A stretch of 64,000 bases of DNA from Firmicutes bacterium HGW-Firmicutes-15 (lineage in GTDB: Bacteria > Bacillota > Syntrophomonadia > Syntrophomonadales > Syntrophomonadaceae), in assembly GCA_002840245.1 (NCBI GenBank), contig PHAA01000007.1, positions 124,001-188,000 on the forward strand, written 5' to 3'. Made by a program: the position numbers and the translations under genes. Below the pieces are notes generated by a model. It had not been told where the DNA came from and did no database searches. It was given only the letters and a program-made list of their open reading frames with translations. Below are positions 43,457-52,978 of this stretch, one piece after another. The stretch's first letter is position 1; each line of letters opens with the position of its first letter.

Positions 43457-44665
43457 TTATTCAAACCGCAGGGCATCAATAGGATTGGCGTTAGCGGCTT
43501 TCCGTGCCGGGTAATACCCAAAAAACAAGCCAATCATTATAGCAAAACCCATGGAGACTGCTATTAACCAGGCTTCCACCTTCATTGTTAAACCAGCAAA
43601 TACACTCAGTAATTGTGATGTTCCCCATCCTACAAAGACACCTATAATACCACCAATAAAACACAACAACAATGCCTCGATTATGAACTGAGTTAGAATA
43701 GCCCGAGTAGTAGCCCCTATCGCCATACGAATGCCTATTTCTCTGGTTCTTTCGGTTACCGATACCAGCATGATATTCATAATGCCAATTCCCCCAACTA
43801 GTAAGGATACACCTGCGATCCCCCCCAGCAGGAAGGTGAACATCTTAGTGGTATCCTCAATGGTTGCTAGGAGCTCAGCCATGTCCCGAATCCGAAAATC
43901 ATCATCAGCTGTAGCAGCCAAGCGATGTCGCTGCCGCAGCAGAGTGCTAATGTATTCTTTCAAGGGTGTTAGTGCTGCCTCGTTGGTGGCCTGCACACTT
44001 ATTGATTTCACACTAGTTGACCCTAAAAGCCTCTGTTGAGCGGTACTTAGGGGAATATATATGATGTCATCGGGGTCATCGGGTCCACTGCTTCCTTTAG
44101 TGCTTAGCACGCCAACAACATTAAAGCTCAGCCCATTAATTTTTATAGTCTGTCCCAGAGGGCTGCTTCCATCTGCAAAAAGGTTGGTGACTACGGTGCT
44201 TCCCAGAACTGCAACCCGGTTAACACTGTCAACGTCGCTGGCAGTAAAAAATGCGCCTTGAACTGTATCCCAGCTCTTTATAGTCATTAATTCTGGAGCA
44301 GTACCATCTACAGTCGTTGTCCAAGTATTGCTGCCTATCGCAATCGTTGCGCTGTTTACGCTGGATTCCGAAGCAACATATTTTACTAGAGGTAAATTTT
44401 TTATTGCTTCTACATCGCCGTTGGTCAACTTAGATGTGCTTACACCTCTTATTGGTCCACTGCTGCCTCCGGCCGAAATGGTCAACAGGTTAGAACCCAT
44501 GCTGGAAATTCTGGAGGTAATGCCGGAAGCAGTTCCCTGGCTCAGTGCTACCATCGCTATAACTGCGCCGACACCTATAATCACTCCCAGCATGGTAAGG
44601 AAAGAACGCATTTTATTGGCTAACAGGCTTTGCCAAGCCATTTTTAGGCTGGAGAATAAATCCAT
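43457..44665 (-). CDS. MacB-type ABC transporter permease
   Basis: The 402-residue protein has one N-terminal helix (about 20-45, MLGVIIGVGAVIAMVALSQG), a large extracytoplasmic MacB-PCD domain (about 50-255) and three C-terminal helices in an FtsX domain with VTERTREIGIRMAIGA. This is the MacB/YknZ layout, which works as a mechanotransmitter rather than a pore. It follows the ATPase and adaptor genes in the order adaptor-ATPase-permease, as in B. subtilis YknXYZ, which protects against a toxic peptide. Confidence 0.93.
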   Translation of the reverse strand: MDLFSSLKMAWQSLLANKMRSFLTMLGVIIGVGAVIAMVALSQGTASGITSRISSMGSNLLTISAGGSSGPIRGVSTSKLTNGDVEAIKNLPLVKYVASESSVNSATIAIGSNTWTTTVDGTAPELMTIKSWDTVQGAFFTASDVDSVNRVAVLGSTVVTNLFADGSSPLGQTIKINGLSFNVVGVLSTKGSSGPDDPDDIIYIPLSTAQQRLLGSTSVKSISVQATNEAALTPLKEYISTLLRQRHRLAATADDDFRIRDMAELLATIEDTTKMFTFLLGGIAGVSLLVGGIGIMNIMLVSVTERTREIGIRMAIGATTRAILTQFIIEALLLCFIGGIIGVFVGWGTSQLLSVFAGLTMKVEAWLIAVSMGFAIMIGLFFGYYPARKAANANPIDALRFE

Positions 44666-44718
44666 ACATGATACCGCCTTATCAATTTAGTCTGCCTGGT
44701 TTATCCCTTGACATTTCC

Positions 44719-45444
44719 TTATCCAGCCTGCATCTTGGCCAGATAAGGTTCAGTAACTATCTCATCTTTAACAATTAGTCCGTCGTTTAAGCGCACAATA
44801 CGTTGACAGTGAAGACCAATGTCTGCTTCATGAGTTACGATCACGACCGACAACCCTTGCTCGCGGTTTAACCGCTGCAGTAACAACATAATCTCCACAG
44901 TGGTTTTGCTATCCAACGCTCCGGTAGGTTCATCAGCCAGGAGCATTCCCGGTTCGTTGACCAATGCCCGGGCAATAGCGACCCGCTGCTGCTGCCCGCC
45001 GGACAATTGCCTGGGCAAATGATGTTCACGACCTTCCAGTCCTACCATTCTCAGCATTTGTCGCCCACGTTTTTCCCTCTCCTTGCGAGACGAAACCCCT
45101 GCATAAATCAAAGGTAGGCATACGTTATCCAGTGCTGTTGCTCTTCCTATTAGGTTAAAGTTTTGAAAAACGAATCCTATGACTATACTACGAAAATTCG
45201 CTAACTGATCTTTGTCTAGAGTCATAACATCCTGCCCGGCAAAATCATATGATCCTGAATCGGGCTTATCTAAACAACCCAATAGGTTCATCAAAGTAGA
45301 CTTGCCTGACCCGGAAGGTCCCATGATAGCCAGCATTTCCCCACTATTAATATTTAATGAAATGGACCTTAAGGCATAAACTGGCTCACCTGCACCATAA
45401 TATGTCTTACTAATATTTTCTAAAGCAATTAGATTCTCAGCCAT
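44719..45444 (-). CDS. MacB-type ABC transporter ATP-binding protein
   Basis: The 241-residue ATPase has Walker A GPSGSGKST, signature LSGGQQQRVAIARAL, Walker B MLLADEPTGALD and switch His in VIVTHEADI, with the LolD/YknY-type sequence LMNLLGCLDKPDSG. It energises the permease encoded 53 bases downstream and is 32 bases after the adaptor gene. Confidence 0.95.
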   Translation of the reverse strand: MAENLIALENISKTYYGAGEPVYALRSISLNINSGEMLAIMGPSGSGKSTLMNLLGCLDKPDSGSYDFAGQDVMTLDKDQLANFRSIVIGFVFQNFNLIGRATALDNVCLPLIYAGVSSRKEREKRGRQMLRMVGLEGREHHLPRQLSGGQQQRVAIARALVNEPGMLLADEPTGALDSKTTVEIMLLLQRLNREQGLSVVIVTHEADIGLHCQRIVRLNDGLIVKDEIVTEPYLAKMQAG

Positions 45445-45476
45445 TTATTATTCCCCCTCGTTATCACGTATATCTA

Positions 45477-46850
45477 CTACATTCCTGGAGGTGGCCCGCC
45501 CATAGCCCCGCCTCCCTGATTATTATTTGATTTAGTTGTGGTGGACTTACTTGAGCTTGCTCCGGAAGATGTTGTGCTAGCAGTACTGGATCCTACAATA
45601 ACTTTGTCGCCCACGTTAAGGCCACTGATAAGTTCATAATTAGAGCCATCGCTTAAGCCTAAGACCACTGATTTTACGGTCGGTTGATTATTCTCCAAAA
45701 CCACTGCGATGCTTGAAGTACCCTCTTTAGAGGCAGCGGTAGGAGCAGGTGCACTTGATGGGTTACTTTTCACATACGACTCCGCATAACTTACCGCCAT
45801 CATAGACACCGTCATAACATTACTTTTCTGTGCCACTATAATATTGGCCGAAACAGACATACCGGAGAAGAGTTGATGGTCTGGATCAATACAGGAAATA
45901 AGCACCGGGTAATATTGAACACTGCTAACCGTAGAGGCTTGCGGAGTAATTCTTAAAACTTTCCCTTTAAAGGTCTTGTTAGCATAGGTGCTGGTAATAA
46001 ATGATACATCCTGACCCACCTTTACTCGGCCAATGTCTGCCTCATTGATAAGTGCGCTTAGTTGTAATTCTTCACTCAATACGCTAAGTAATGTACTGGA
46101 GCTGCTGTTGATTCCGTTAATCTGGCCCACCTGTCCATTAACCACACCTATGATGCCATCAAATGGTGCCACTAGCGTCGCACCTGCTAGATCAGCCTGG
46201 GCTTGATCTGCCTTAGCTTGATCATTGGCCAGTTTGGCTTTAGCAGTGGCAACGTCCCATTCGCTCTTAGTTAATGTATTTTGGGCTGTATCCAAATCCG
46301 TTTGTGCTATCGCACCTGCGACAAAGAGTTGTTGTTGGCGGTCCAGTGTTTTTCGATAAGTTTCATAGTTCAGGTTAGCCACTTTCACACTGATCTGATC
46401 CTGATCTACTGAGCTCTTAGCTTGCTGCAATGCAGATTGTAGACTAGAAGGGTCCTGTTGAGCTAAAATCTGACCCATTTTAACTTTGTCCCCTGGTTGA
46501 ACATTAATTGCAGTAATAGTATCGTCGTTCTTAAAACCCATTGCTGATGATTTTATTGCACTCAAAGTACCGGTTGCCTCTATGGAATCAGTTATGGTTG
46601 CCTTGCCAACAGTCGCCGTAGGGTATTCTGTATTTTTGCTGCTGCTTCCCAGCCATTTATAGGAACCGTAGCCTGATACACCAATAACCAGCAGAATTCC
46701 TACCAGCCAAAGAATCTTATTTTTCTTGGACATTCCTTGAATACGTTTCTTTAAAAGTACTTCCTTGACTTTAGTAACGTCATATTTCCCCTGGTTTGAC
46801 TGTATTAGGGCGTTTTCCGTATCTGTTTGGCTATTTTGAGATTCCGACAT
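45477..46850 (-). CDS. MacA/YknX-type periplasmic-adaptor-like protein
   Basis: The 457-residue protein has a single N-terminal membrane anchor (about 44-62), a biotinyl/lipoyl-like region (IEATGTLSAIKS), a coiled-coil hairpin (about 135-215, rich in Gln, Ala and Lys), then beta-barrel and membrane-proximal domains. The C-terminus is Ser/Thr/Gly-rich and ends GGAMGGPPPGM. In Gram-positive bacteria such adaptors work with MacB-type pumps at the cell surface. It is the first gene of the efflux operon; the TTCAG box lies 100 bases upstream. Confidence 0.92.
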   Translation of the reverse strand: MSESQNSQTDTENALIQSNQGKYDVTKVKEVLLKKRIQGMSKKNKILWLVGILLVIGVSGYGSYKWLGSSSKNTEYPTATVGKATITDSIEATGTLSAIKSSAMGFKNDDTITAINVQPGDKVKMGQILAQQDPSSLQSALQQAKSSVDQDQISVKVANLNYETYRKTLDRQQQLFVAGAIAQTDLDTAQNTLTKSEWDVATAKAKLANDQAKADQAQADLAGATLVAPFDGIIGVVNGQVGQINGINSSSSTLLSVLSEELQLSALINEADIGRVKVGQDVSFITSTYANKTFKGKVLRITPQASTVSSVQYYPVLISCIDPDHQLFSGMSVSANIIVAQKSNVMTVSMMAVSYAESYVKSNPSSAPAPTAASKEGTSSIAVVLENNQPTVKSVVLGLSDGSNYELISGLNVGDKVIVGSSTASTTSSGASSSKSTTTKSNNNQGGGAMGGPPPGM

Positions 46851-46949
46851 AAAACATTCATCACTCCAAACTCTCTTATTACCATTAACCCGGTTATGCC
46901 TGGCTTGCCGCCTCTTATTAGCTTGTTGGTTATATTATCCAAGTTATAA

Positions 46950-46976
46950 CTGAACCCGCACTGAATGAAAGCTGAA
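46950..46976 (-). promoter_or_regulatory. TTCAG direct-repeat box (efflux operon)
   Basis: CTGAA at 46950, 46961 and 46972 with the same 11-base period and nearly the same intervening bases as the box at 40741. On the minus strand the third repeat lies a short way upstream of an A/T-rich -10-like TAATAT, fitting an activator site. Confidence 0.8.
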
Positions 46977-47098
46977 AATTAGTGGAATATGAGTAATTAT
47001 TTACTGATCCGACCAAATTGACAAAGTGAATGCACAATTTTATCAATAGAGCCACTACATTTACGCACATAGCTGAACTTAACCTCTAAAACACAAAA

Positions 47099-47270
47099 AA
47101 GACCCTTGCGGGTCTCAGAGTGTCGATAAAGTCAGGCCGAGCAAAAAAGTTTAAGAGCAAGGCATTAATTGCTCGTGATTGAGGCGTACATAGATACGTT
47201 GATTGAACGAGCTTTTATTTAATAACGCCGCTATTGGGCTTTTTTGACGGTCTGAGACCCTTGCGGGTCT
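47099..47270. repeat. MITE-like element with inverted ends
   Basis: The left end AGACCCTTGCGGGTCTCAGA and the right end, read in reverse complement as AGACCCGCAAGGGTCTCAGA, match over about 24 bases with few differences. Each end is itself a GACCC-TTGC-GGGTC hairpin. The interior of about 130 bases has no coding frame. It resembles small nonautonomous elements or REP pairs; no similar second copy is present in this window. The left hairpin read leftward has a six-T tail and could also terminate transcription. Confidence 0.55.
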
Positions 47271-47551
47271 ATGCTTAATAGTTTAGTATCAATTAATTAT
47301 CTTGGAGGCAAACCTTAGCGGACCTTTCAGCAATGCCAGTAGGCTATACCTCCTTCTACTTTGCTTTTAACGTTCTCACGAAGACGGGCTATCGCCTGTG
47401 TCCCTTATTCCTAACCCAATATAGCCATATAGACATGTTATTATTGCATCCTGTTTTCGATTGCCAATTTTGCCTTTATTAAATCATCAAGCACCGATAA
47501 TTTACACTTTTCATATTATCAATTAAAGATGAAAATTAAGGAGTTTATAGA

Positions 47552-48679
47552 ATGAATGATAAACCGTTGATAGCGGTCTTATCGACTGTCAGAATTAATC
47601 CAAATAGTGGTTTTCCGACAGGCAGAGAAGCTAGAATATATAAGGAGAAATTTGCTGCAGCCAAACAATATGGGATAAGAATGTTTTTATTCTTTGTGGA
47701 CGATGTCAACTGGATAAATAGAACCATTAAAGGCTTTGCCTTTGTCACAAGCACGGATAACAAAGGCCATTGGGTAAGAAAAGCTTTTCCTTTCCCAGAC
47801 GTAGTCTATAATAGAATTCGCTATAGGAAGATTGAAAAGCAACCCAAGGTAAAACAGCTATTGAAATCATTTGATAATGATCCTAATATTCAGCTTTTCA
47901 ATACCCGTTTTCTTGATAAATGGGAAGTTCATCAATCATTGATTAATAATCCAAATACTTTAAAAATGGTTCCCCCTACAAGATTATTTTCTTCTATAAA
48001 CCTGAAAGAATTTTTAGATAAATATTCAGAAGTTTTTATTAAACCTAGAAATAACAATGCCGGAAGAGGTATTGTTAAGGTTATCTGTGATACCTCAAAT
48101 ATTTATACCTATGGCAGGTCAGACACCTCCCCTCCTAAGTGGAGAAAAAGCACTTCCTTCAGTAAACTATGGAATCATTTGATTAATGAAATTCGGAATC
48201 CAGATGATTATCTAATTCAAACCGGAATTGATCTGTGTAGACTGGATGGGCAAGTCTTTGATCTCCGTGCCCAGGTTCAAAAAGATGGGAATGGAAAATG
48301 GGTTTTTACGGGGGTAAATGTTAGGGCAGCTACGGGAAACCGTTTTGTTACCTATCCTAAAGTTGGCAAAAGAGTATCTTTCGATAAGGCTATAGACATT
48401 GTTGCTGATGGTTCAGAGGAATTCAAATGCGGGATCAATTATCAATTATCTGATCTTTATCACTATGTTCCCATGATTCTGGAGAAAGACCTGGGATTAT
48501 CATTAGGAGTCTTATCAATTGATATCGGCATAGATATACATGGAAAAACATGGCTTATAGAGGTTAGCTCTAAATCAGACAGTTTTAGTGAAGATAATAT
48601 ACGGGCTAGACACTTTAAATATCTGATGGAATACTTTCTCTATATTACTGGGGGAAATCCTGGTAAGAATGCAAGGTAA
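47552..48679 (+). CDS. YheC/YheD-family ATP-grasp protein
   Basis: The 375-residue protein belongs to the YheC/D ATP-grasp-like family, associated with the spore coat in Bacillus. Visible marks are FPDVVYNRIRYR, FIKPRNNNAGRGI (nucleotide-binding Lys and Gly loop, about residue 170), the DGQVFDLRAQVQKDGNGKW region (LDGQVFDLRAQVQKDG) and a C-terminal LSIDIGIDIHGKTWLIEVSSKSD with the metal-binding acids. ATP-grasp enzymes ligate a carboxylate to an amine, so a modifying enzyme of coat or wall is possible. A MurF-like ligase gene follows 193 bases downstream. Confidence 0.88.
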   Translation: MNDKPLIAVLSTVRINPNSGFPTGREARIYKEKFAAAKQYGIRMFLFFVDDVNWINRTIKGFAFVTSTDNKGHWVRKAFPFPDVVYNRIRYRKIEKQPKVKQLLKSFDNDPNIQLFNTRFLDKWEVHQSLINNPNTLKMVPPTRLFSSINLKEFLDKYSEVFIKPRNNNAGRGIVKVICDTSNIYTYGRSDTSPPKWRKSTSFSKLWNHLINEIRNPDDYLIQTGIDLCRLDGQVFDLRAQVQKDGNGKWVFTGVNVRAATGNRFVTYPKVGKRVSFDKAIDIVADGSEEFKCGINYQLSDLYHYVPMILEKDLGLSLGVLSIDIGIDIHGKTWLIEVSSKSDSFSEDNIRARHFKYLMEYFLYITGGNPGKNAR

Positions 48680-48872
48680 TAGGATTGAGTTTTATAAACC
48701 CGTCCAGCATCAGGGTCAATTTTATCTCGTGCAAAAGTAACCCTTTTGTGAACAAATTGAATATACTATCGAAACTAGCGGAAGGCAAAACAATAAATTA
48801 CGATAAAATCTCTCGCTTATAAATCACAAATTATTATTTCGCCGTTCCTAAGAAAATGAAAAGGGTGATCTT

Positions 48873-50282
48873 TTGCAGAGTCTGTCCTTGGAAAAGCTAA
48901 CTAATATCCTGAATGGCAAAATCTTGTCTAGGAGTAACAATCATCAAATTCCCTTTGTTGTAAGTAGATTTCGCACTGCACCACCAACCTGCATTACATT
49001 TTTGAATAAGTCTTTCGTAAATGAACCGTCCTTATTAAGTCTATTTAAAAGCCATGATGTTCGTTGCGTGGTTGTAAAATCTCCTAATATGTTGACCCTT
49101 AACAAATGGAACGCAGCGGATATTGCAATTGTCGAAGTTCAAAACTTAAGTAGAGCCTATAGGTCCCTTGCCATGTTTTATAGGGACCAGTTCTCTATCC
49201 CCTTCATCCAGGTGATTGGAAGCTCAGGTAAAACAACCACAAAAGAAATGATCGGATCAGTACTCAATGAAAAATTCCCTACTTTAACCAGCCTTAAAAA
49301 TATGAATTCCCCGACAGGGGTTGCCAAAAACCTGTTCCGTCTAAACAAGACACCCCGTGCCGCTGTCCTTGAAGCAGGAATGAAAGCATCAGGAATAATT
49401 AGGACTGCTACTCGTTTAATTAAGCCTGACATCGGGGTTATCACCAGTATCCACAGCGCTCACTTGACCAGATTAGGATCTATACAGAATATCATTGCCG
49501 CCAAGGCTGAAATATTTGAGTATTTATCAAAAGATGGATGTATGATTGTTAACTGGGATGACCCCAACTGCCAAAGATTACCCTTCCACAGATACCATGG
49601 CAAACTTTTGCGTTTCGGTTTTTCTGAGGAGTGTGATCTGTGGGCTTCGGATATTCAACGCCAAGGCTTTCGAACCAATTTTAAAATTAATACCAAAGAC
49701 CTACAATTTGCCTGCACAATTAATATTGTAGGACGGTATAACGTTGGCAATGCTCTTGCGGCGACGGCGGTTGGTCTAAAAATGGGGTTGTCACCCATGG
49801 AAATTGCCCACGGTTTAGAGCAGTTTAACCCCGTGAACGGGAGGCTGAAAGTCTATCATAGAAGTGATGGGGCCGTTGTTATTGATGACACCTATAATGC
49901 AAATCCTGATTCAACGCGCCTACTGATAGATGAATTAATAATTATGGCCCGTGAACAGCCGGTTGTCTTGGTCATCGGTGATATGGAGCGACCTTCCCGT
50001 GACATAGAGAACTATGCGCGAAGTGTACACTTCAATATCGGGCAACAACTGGCACAGGGTGCATTTCAACATGTAATGGCAATAGGCCTATGGGCCAGCG
50101 AATATGTTCGCGGGGCGATCCAAGCGGGCTTTCCTCAGAATAAGATCAGCTACTATGAAACTGTACGAGCAGCCGAAACCAGCTTTAAATATCTAATCAC
50201 ACCGGGAACTACCGTGGTTCTCAAGGCTTCGACCTACACAAAACTGAAACACCTGGACATTAATGACTACTGCAGTTGTTAA
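48873..50282 (+). CDS. MurF-like Mur ligase
   Basis: The 469-residue enzyme has the Mur ligase architecture: an N-terminal MurF-like domain (about 1-108), a central ATPase domain with P-loop IGSSGKTTTKEM, HSAHLTRLGS, NWDDPN, and a C-terminal domain with IDDTYNANPDS and VIGDMERPS. Canonical MurF adds D-Ala-D-Ala to the peptidoglycan precursor. Here the C-terminal motif is altered (LKASTYTKL) and the gene sits beside YheC/D instead of in a division cluster, so it may be a paralog acting on another peptide. TTG start at 48873 after AAGGG. Confidence 0.88.
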   Translation: MQSLSLEKLTNILNGKILSRSNNHQIPFVVSRFRTAPPTCITFLNKSFVNEPSLLSLFKSHDVRCVVVKSPNMLTLNKWNAADIAIVEVQNLSRAYRSLAMFYRDQFSIPFIQVIGSSGKTTTKEMIGSVLNEKFPTLTSLKNMNSPTGVAKNLFRLNKTPRAAVLEAGMKASGIIRTATRLIKPDIGVITSIHSAHLTRLGSIQNIIAAKAEIFEYLSKDGCMIVNWDDPNCQRLPFHRYHGKLLRFGFSEECDLWASDIQRQGFRTNFKINTKDLQFACTINIVGRYNVGNALAATAVGLKMGLSPMEIAHGLEQFNPVNGRLKVYHRSDGAVVIDDTYNANPDSTRLLIDELIIMAREQPVVLVIGDMERPSRDIENYARSVHFNIGQQLAQGAFQHVMAIGLWASEYVRGAIQAGFPQNKISYYETVRAAETSFKYLITPGTTVVLKASTYTKLKHLDINDYCSC

Positions 50283-50470
50283 GCTCTTCTCCTTCCAATA
50301 CTTTCTCTTCTTTGCTTTCTCAAATCAATGCAAAACAATATAAATATTAAGTGTAAAATAAGAAGTTCATTTCAGGACTATTAATATTATGGTAAAATGA
50401 GCAGGAATGACAATTGGGAGTGCTTTTACTCCTAAAGAGAATATAGTTAATTGTGAGGCAGGTGAATCAG

Positions 50471-51574
50471 GTGCGGAAGATACCCCTAGATTATGCCAGT
50501 GAAGGAATGTTATTAGGTCGCAGCATTATAGATAGTGAGGGTAATATTTTGCTCAGGGCAGGGGTAGAGTTGGACGCTCAATATATAAATCGGCTTTTTG
50601 AGATAGGTATCCACTATTTATATATACGTGACGAAACATTTGGAGAGACTGATGATGAGGACGTAATCTCGGAGGAAACCAGAATTAACACCGTAAAACT
50701 GGTAAAAACAACCTTCAGTCACTTACAGCAAGATCGAAAAATAAATACCGTTGCTTTACGCAATATAGTTAATAATTTATTAGATGAGATTCTGGACAAT
50801 AGCAGTGTACTGTTAAGCATTTCCGATATATCGACTCTGGATAATGTTATTTTTTATCATTCGGTAAGTGTTTGTACGCTATCTATCATGACCGGAATCA
50901 CCTTGGGTTATAGTGATACTAAGCTGAAGGAACTAGGTATAGGGGCTTTATTGCATGATATAGGCAAGTCGAAAATTGACCAGGAATTAGTTGAACGGTT
51001 TGGAAACATGAGCGAGGAAGAATATGTAGTGCTATCCAAACATCCTGAATTGGGTTATTCCATCATAAGGGATTATGGTGACCTTTCACTGCTATCTGCC
51101 CATGTAGCCTTGCAACACCATGAACGGTGGGATGGCAAGGGCTACCCTCGTCAGCTTGCAGGCACTAAAATACATGAATATGCACGTATTGTAGCCGCCG
51201 CCAATACTTACGATGATCTGATGACCGAACGCCTTAATCGCCCTCCTTATCAGGTTAATCAGGCAATTAACCTTATTAAACGGATGTCAGGTATATACTT
51301 CGACCCTGCCGTGGTTGTAGCAATGATATCCAATATCGCTAGTTACCCATTGGGGAGTTTTATTAAGTTAAACACCGGCGAAATAGGGATTGTTACCCAT
51401 TTGAATCCTGAAAGCCCTCAAAAGCCGGTAATACGGATAATTATTGATAAATCTCTACGCAGGGTACAGCACCCGCATGAAATTGATTTGTCACGGATGA
51501 AGACCATAATACCGGTTGAGATAATAAGCGAGCGTGAGCTTAACAGCCTACTGCCCCGTCCATCCGGAGTATAG
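50471..51574 (+). CDS. HD-GYP domain protein, probable c-di-GMP phosphodiesterase
   Basis: The 367-residue protein has a DUF3391-like N-terminal part (about 1-110) and an HD-GYP domain: FYHSVSV, LLHDIGKSKI, KHPELGYSII and the HHERWDGKGYP signature. The last motif reads ANTYDDLM where AD-x-YDAL is common, so one metal-ligand Asp is Asn. The final 60 residues form a small beta domain. GTG at 50471 follows AGGTGA; an earlier in-frame GTG at 50453 overlaps the Shine-Dalgarno. It forms an operon with the downstream diguanylate cyclase, an opposing pair. Confidence 0.9.
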   Translation: MRKIPLDYASEGMLLGRSIIDSEGNILLRAGVELDAQYINRLFEIGIHYLYIRDETFGETDDEDVISEETRINTVKLVKTTFSHLQQDRKINTVALRNIVNNLLDEILDNSSVLLSISDISTLDNVIFYHSVSVCTLSIMTGITLGYSDTKLKELGIGALLHDIGKSKIDQELVERFGNMSEEEYVVLSKHPELGYSIIRDYGDLSLLSAHVALQHHERWDGKGYPRQLAGTKIHEYARIVAAANTYDDLMTERLNRPPYQVNQAINLIKRMSGIYFDPAVVVAMISNIASYPLGSFIKLNTGEIGIVTHLNPESPQKPVIRIIIDKSLRRVQHPHEIDLSRMKTIIPVEIISERELNSLLPRPSGV

Positions 51575-51589
51575 GAGTGGTGCAAAAAC

Positions 51590-52960
51590 ATGGCATATTC
51601 TCCTGATAATAAAAACATGCAACATGATCTAGAGTTCTTACAAAAGGAGAATTCTCGATTGAGGCAAGAGCTTGCCAAGATAAAAGCAGAAGTAACATTT
51701 GCTAAATACCTATCAGAAGATAGTTTGAATGCCTTAAATATTATCGGCTACTCTGCTGATCTGAATTTTATGCCCTTGAATTGTATGGGGGCAGTCAAGG
51801 AAATAACCGGATACGACAAAAATGACTTTATTAATGGACAAATCATGTTCGAACATCTGGTTCATCCCAAAGATTTGCACGCGTTTCAGACTACTAATTA
51901 CCGTTTGCTCAATGGCCATGAAGCTCAGACTTTAGAATATCGTATTATTTCAGGTCAAGGACAGATAGTTTGGCTAAATAGTGTGGCTGTGCCGGTCCTT
52001 AATGAATCAGGGCAACTTATTTCGATTGAAGTTCTTCTTTTTGATGTTACCAGCCGCAAGAAAACTGAAGAAGATCTTCTGGAAAGGCAGGCACATCTGG
52101 ATAGCATTCTGAGTTCGGTGCAAGATGTAATATGGTCAGTAACTCCCGATACCTTTGAATTGATCTATGTTAATCCAGCAGCAGAAAGAGTGTACGGCTA
52201 CCCCGTTGAAAAAATATATGAAGATGCAGCCAACGGATACCAATTAATGAGTACGGCCCACGAACTGATTCTGGAGAACTTTTCCACCCTTTTGCAGCGA
52301 GGATGGTTTGAGGTTGAATATTCCTATAACCATCCCAATGGCCAACAGCGCTGGCTGAATCGGAGAGCTCATTTTGCTCACGATGCGCATGGCTTTGTTG
52401 CCCGGATTGATGGTACAGATACCGATGTTACCCGCCGTAAACAAGCCGAAGATTCCCTGCGCTACATAAGCATGCACGATTACCTTACGGGTTTATTCAA
52501 CCGTTTCTTCTTTGAAAAGGAAATGCATGCCATTGACAATGATTCCCTTGACTCAGTTGGATTGATTGTATGTGACGTTGACGGTTTAAAGACGATCAAT
52601 GATAATCTGGGCCATGAGGCAGGTGACCATTTACTGATGCAATGTTCCGGAGCACTGAAAACCTGTTTTGACCATGACGAAATAGTCTCCCGTATCGGTG
52701 GTGATGAGTTTACCATACTGATTCGAAACTGTTCTGCCGAGCAACTGGAAGCATACGTCAAAAAACTTCGCCACACTATTGTTGAGCAAAACCAATCCGC
52801 ACCGCGTTACCCCTTGAGCCTATCAATTGGTCATGCTTTGAAATCATCTCCGGACATTAACATGAGGGAAGTATTCCGACAGGCCGATAATCTAATGTAT
52901 GCTGAAAAGCCTGAAAATCGCCGAAGTTTTCATAAATTATACCGAACCTTGAAATTATAA
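51590..52960 (+). CDS. PAS-PAS-GGDEF diguanylate cyclase
   Basis: A short N-terminal coiled coil (about 5-30) is followed by two PAS/PAC domains (about 40-155 and 165-285) and a GGDEF domain (about 290-450). The active site RIGGDEF is intact and an earlier MHDYLTGLFNR opens the domain. The RxxD inhibitory site is not present at the usual place before GGDEF. It makes c-di-GMP from GTP under control of PAS input; no membrane segment is seen. It starts 16 bases after the HD-GYP gene, so synthesis and breakdown are co-expressed. Confidence 0.93.
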   Translation: MAYSPDNKNMQHDLEFLQKENSRLRQELAKIKAEVTFAKYLSEDSLNALNIIGYSADLNFMPLNCMGAVKEITGYDKNDFINGQIMFEHLVHPKDLHAFQTTNYRLLNGHEAQTLEYRIISGQGQIVWLNSVAVPVLNESGQLISIEVLLFDVTSRKKTEEDLLERQAHLDSILSSVQDVIWSVTPDTFELIYVNPAAERVYGYPVEKIYEDAANGYQLMSTAHELILENFSTLLQRGWFEVEYSYNHPNGQQRWLNRRAHFAHDAHGFVARIDGTDTDVTRRKQAEDSLRYISMHDYLTGLFNRFFFEKEMHAIDNDSLDSVGLIVCDVDGLKTINDNLGHEAGDHLLMQCSGALKTCFDHDEIVSRIGGDEFTILIRNCSAEQLEAYVKKLRHTIVEQNQSAPRYPLSLSIGHALKSSPDINMREVFRQADNLMYAEKPENRRSFHKLYRTLKL

Positions 52961-52978
52961 AAGAGGGGAGATTTTTCG

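Larger units (their letters stand above)
46851..47551. other. Large intergenic region with regulatory box and MITE-like repeat
   Basis: This 700-base spacer separates the efflux operon from the YheC/D gene. It contains the TTCAG box (46950) and the 170-base repeat with inverted ends (47099-47270). From 47271 to 47551 I see only AT-rich sequence and the Shine-Dalgarno AAGGAG of the YheC/D gene. Confidence 0.5.
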
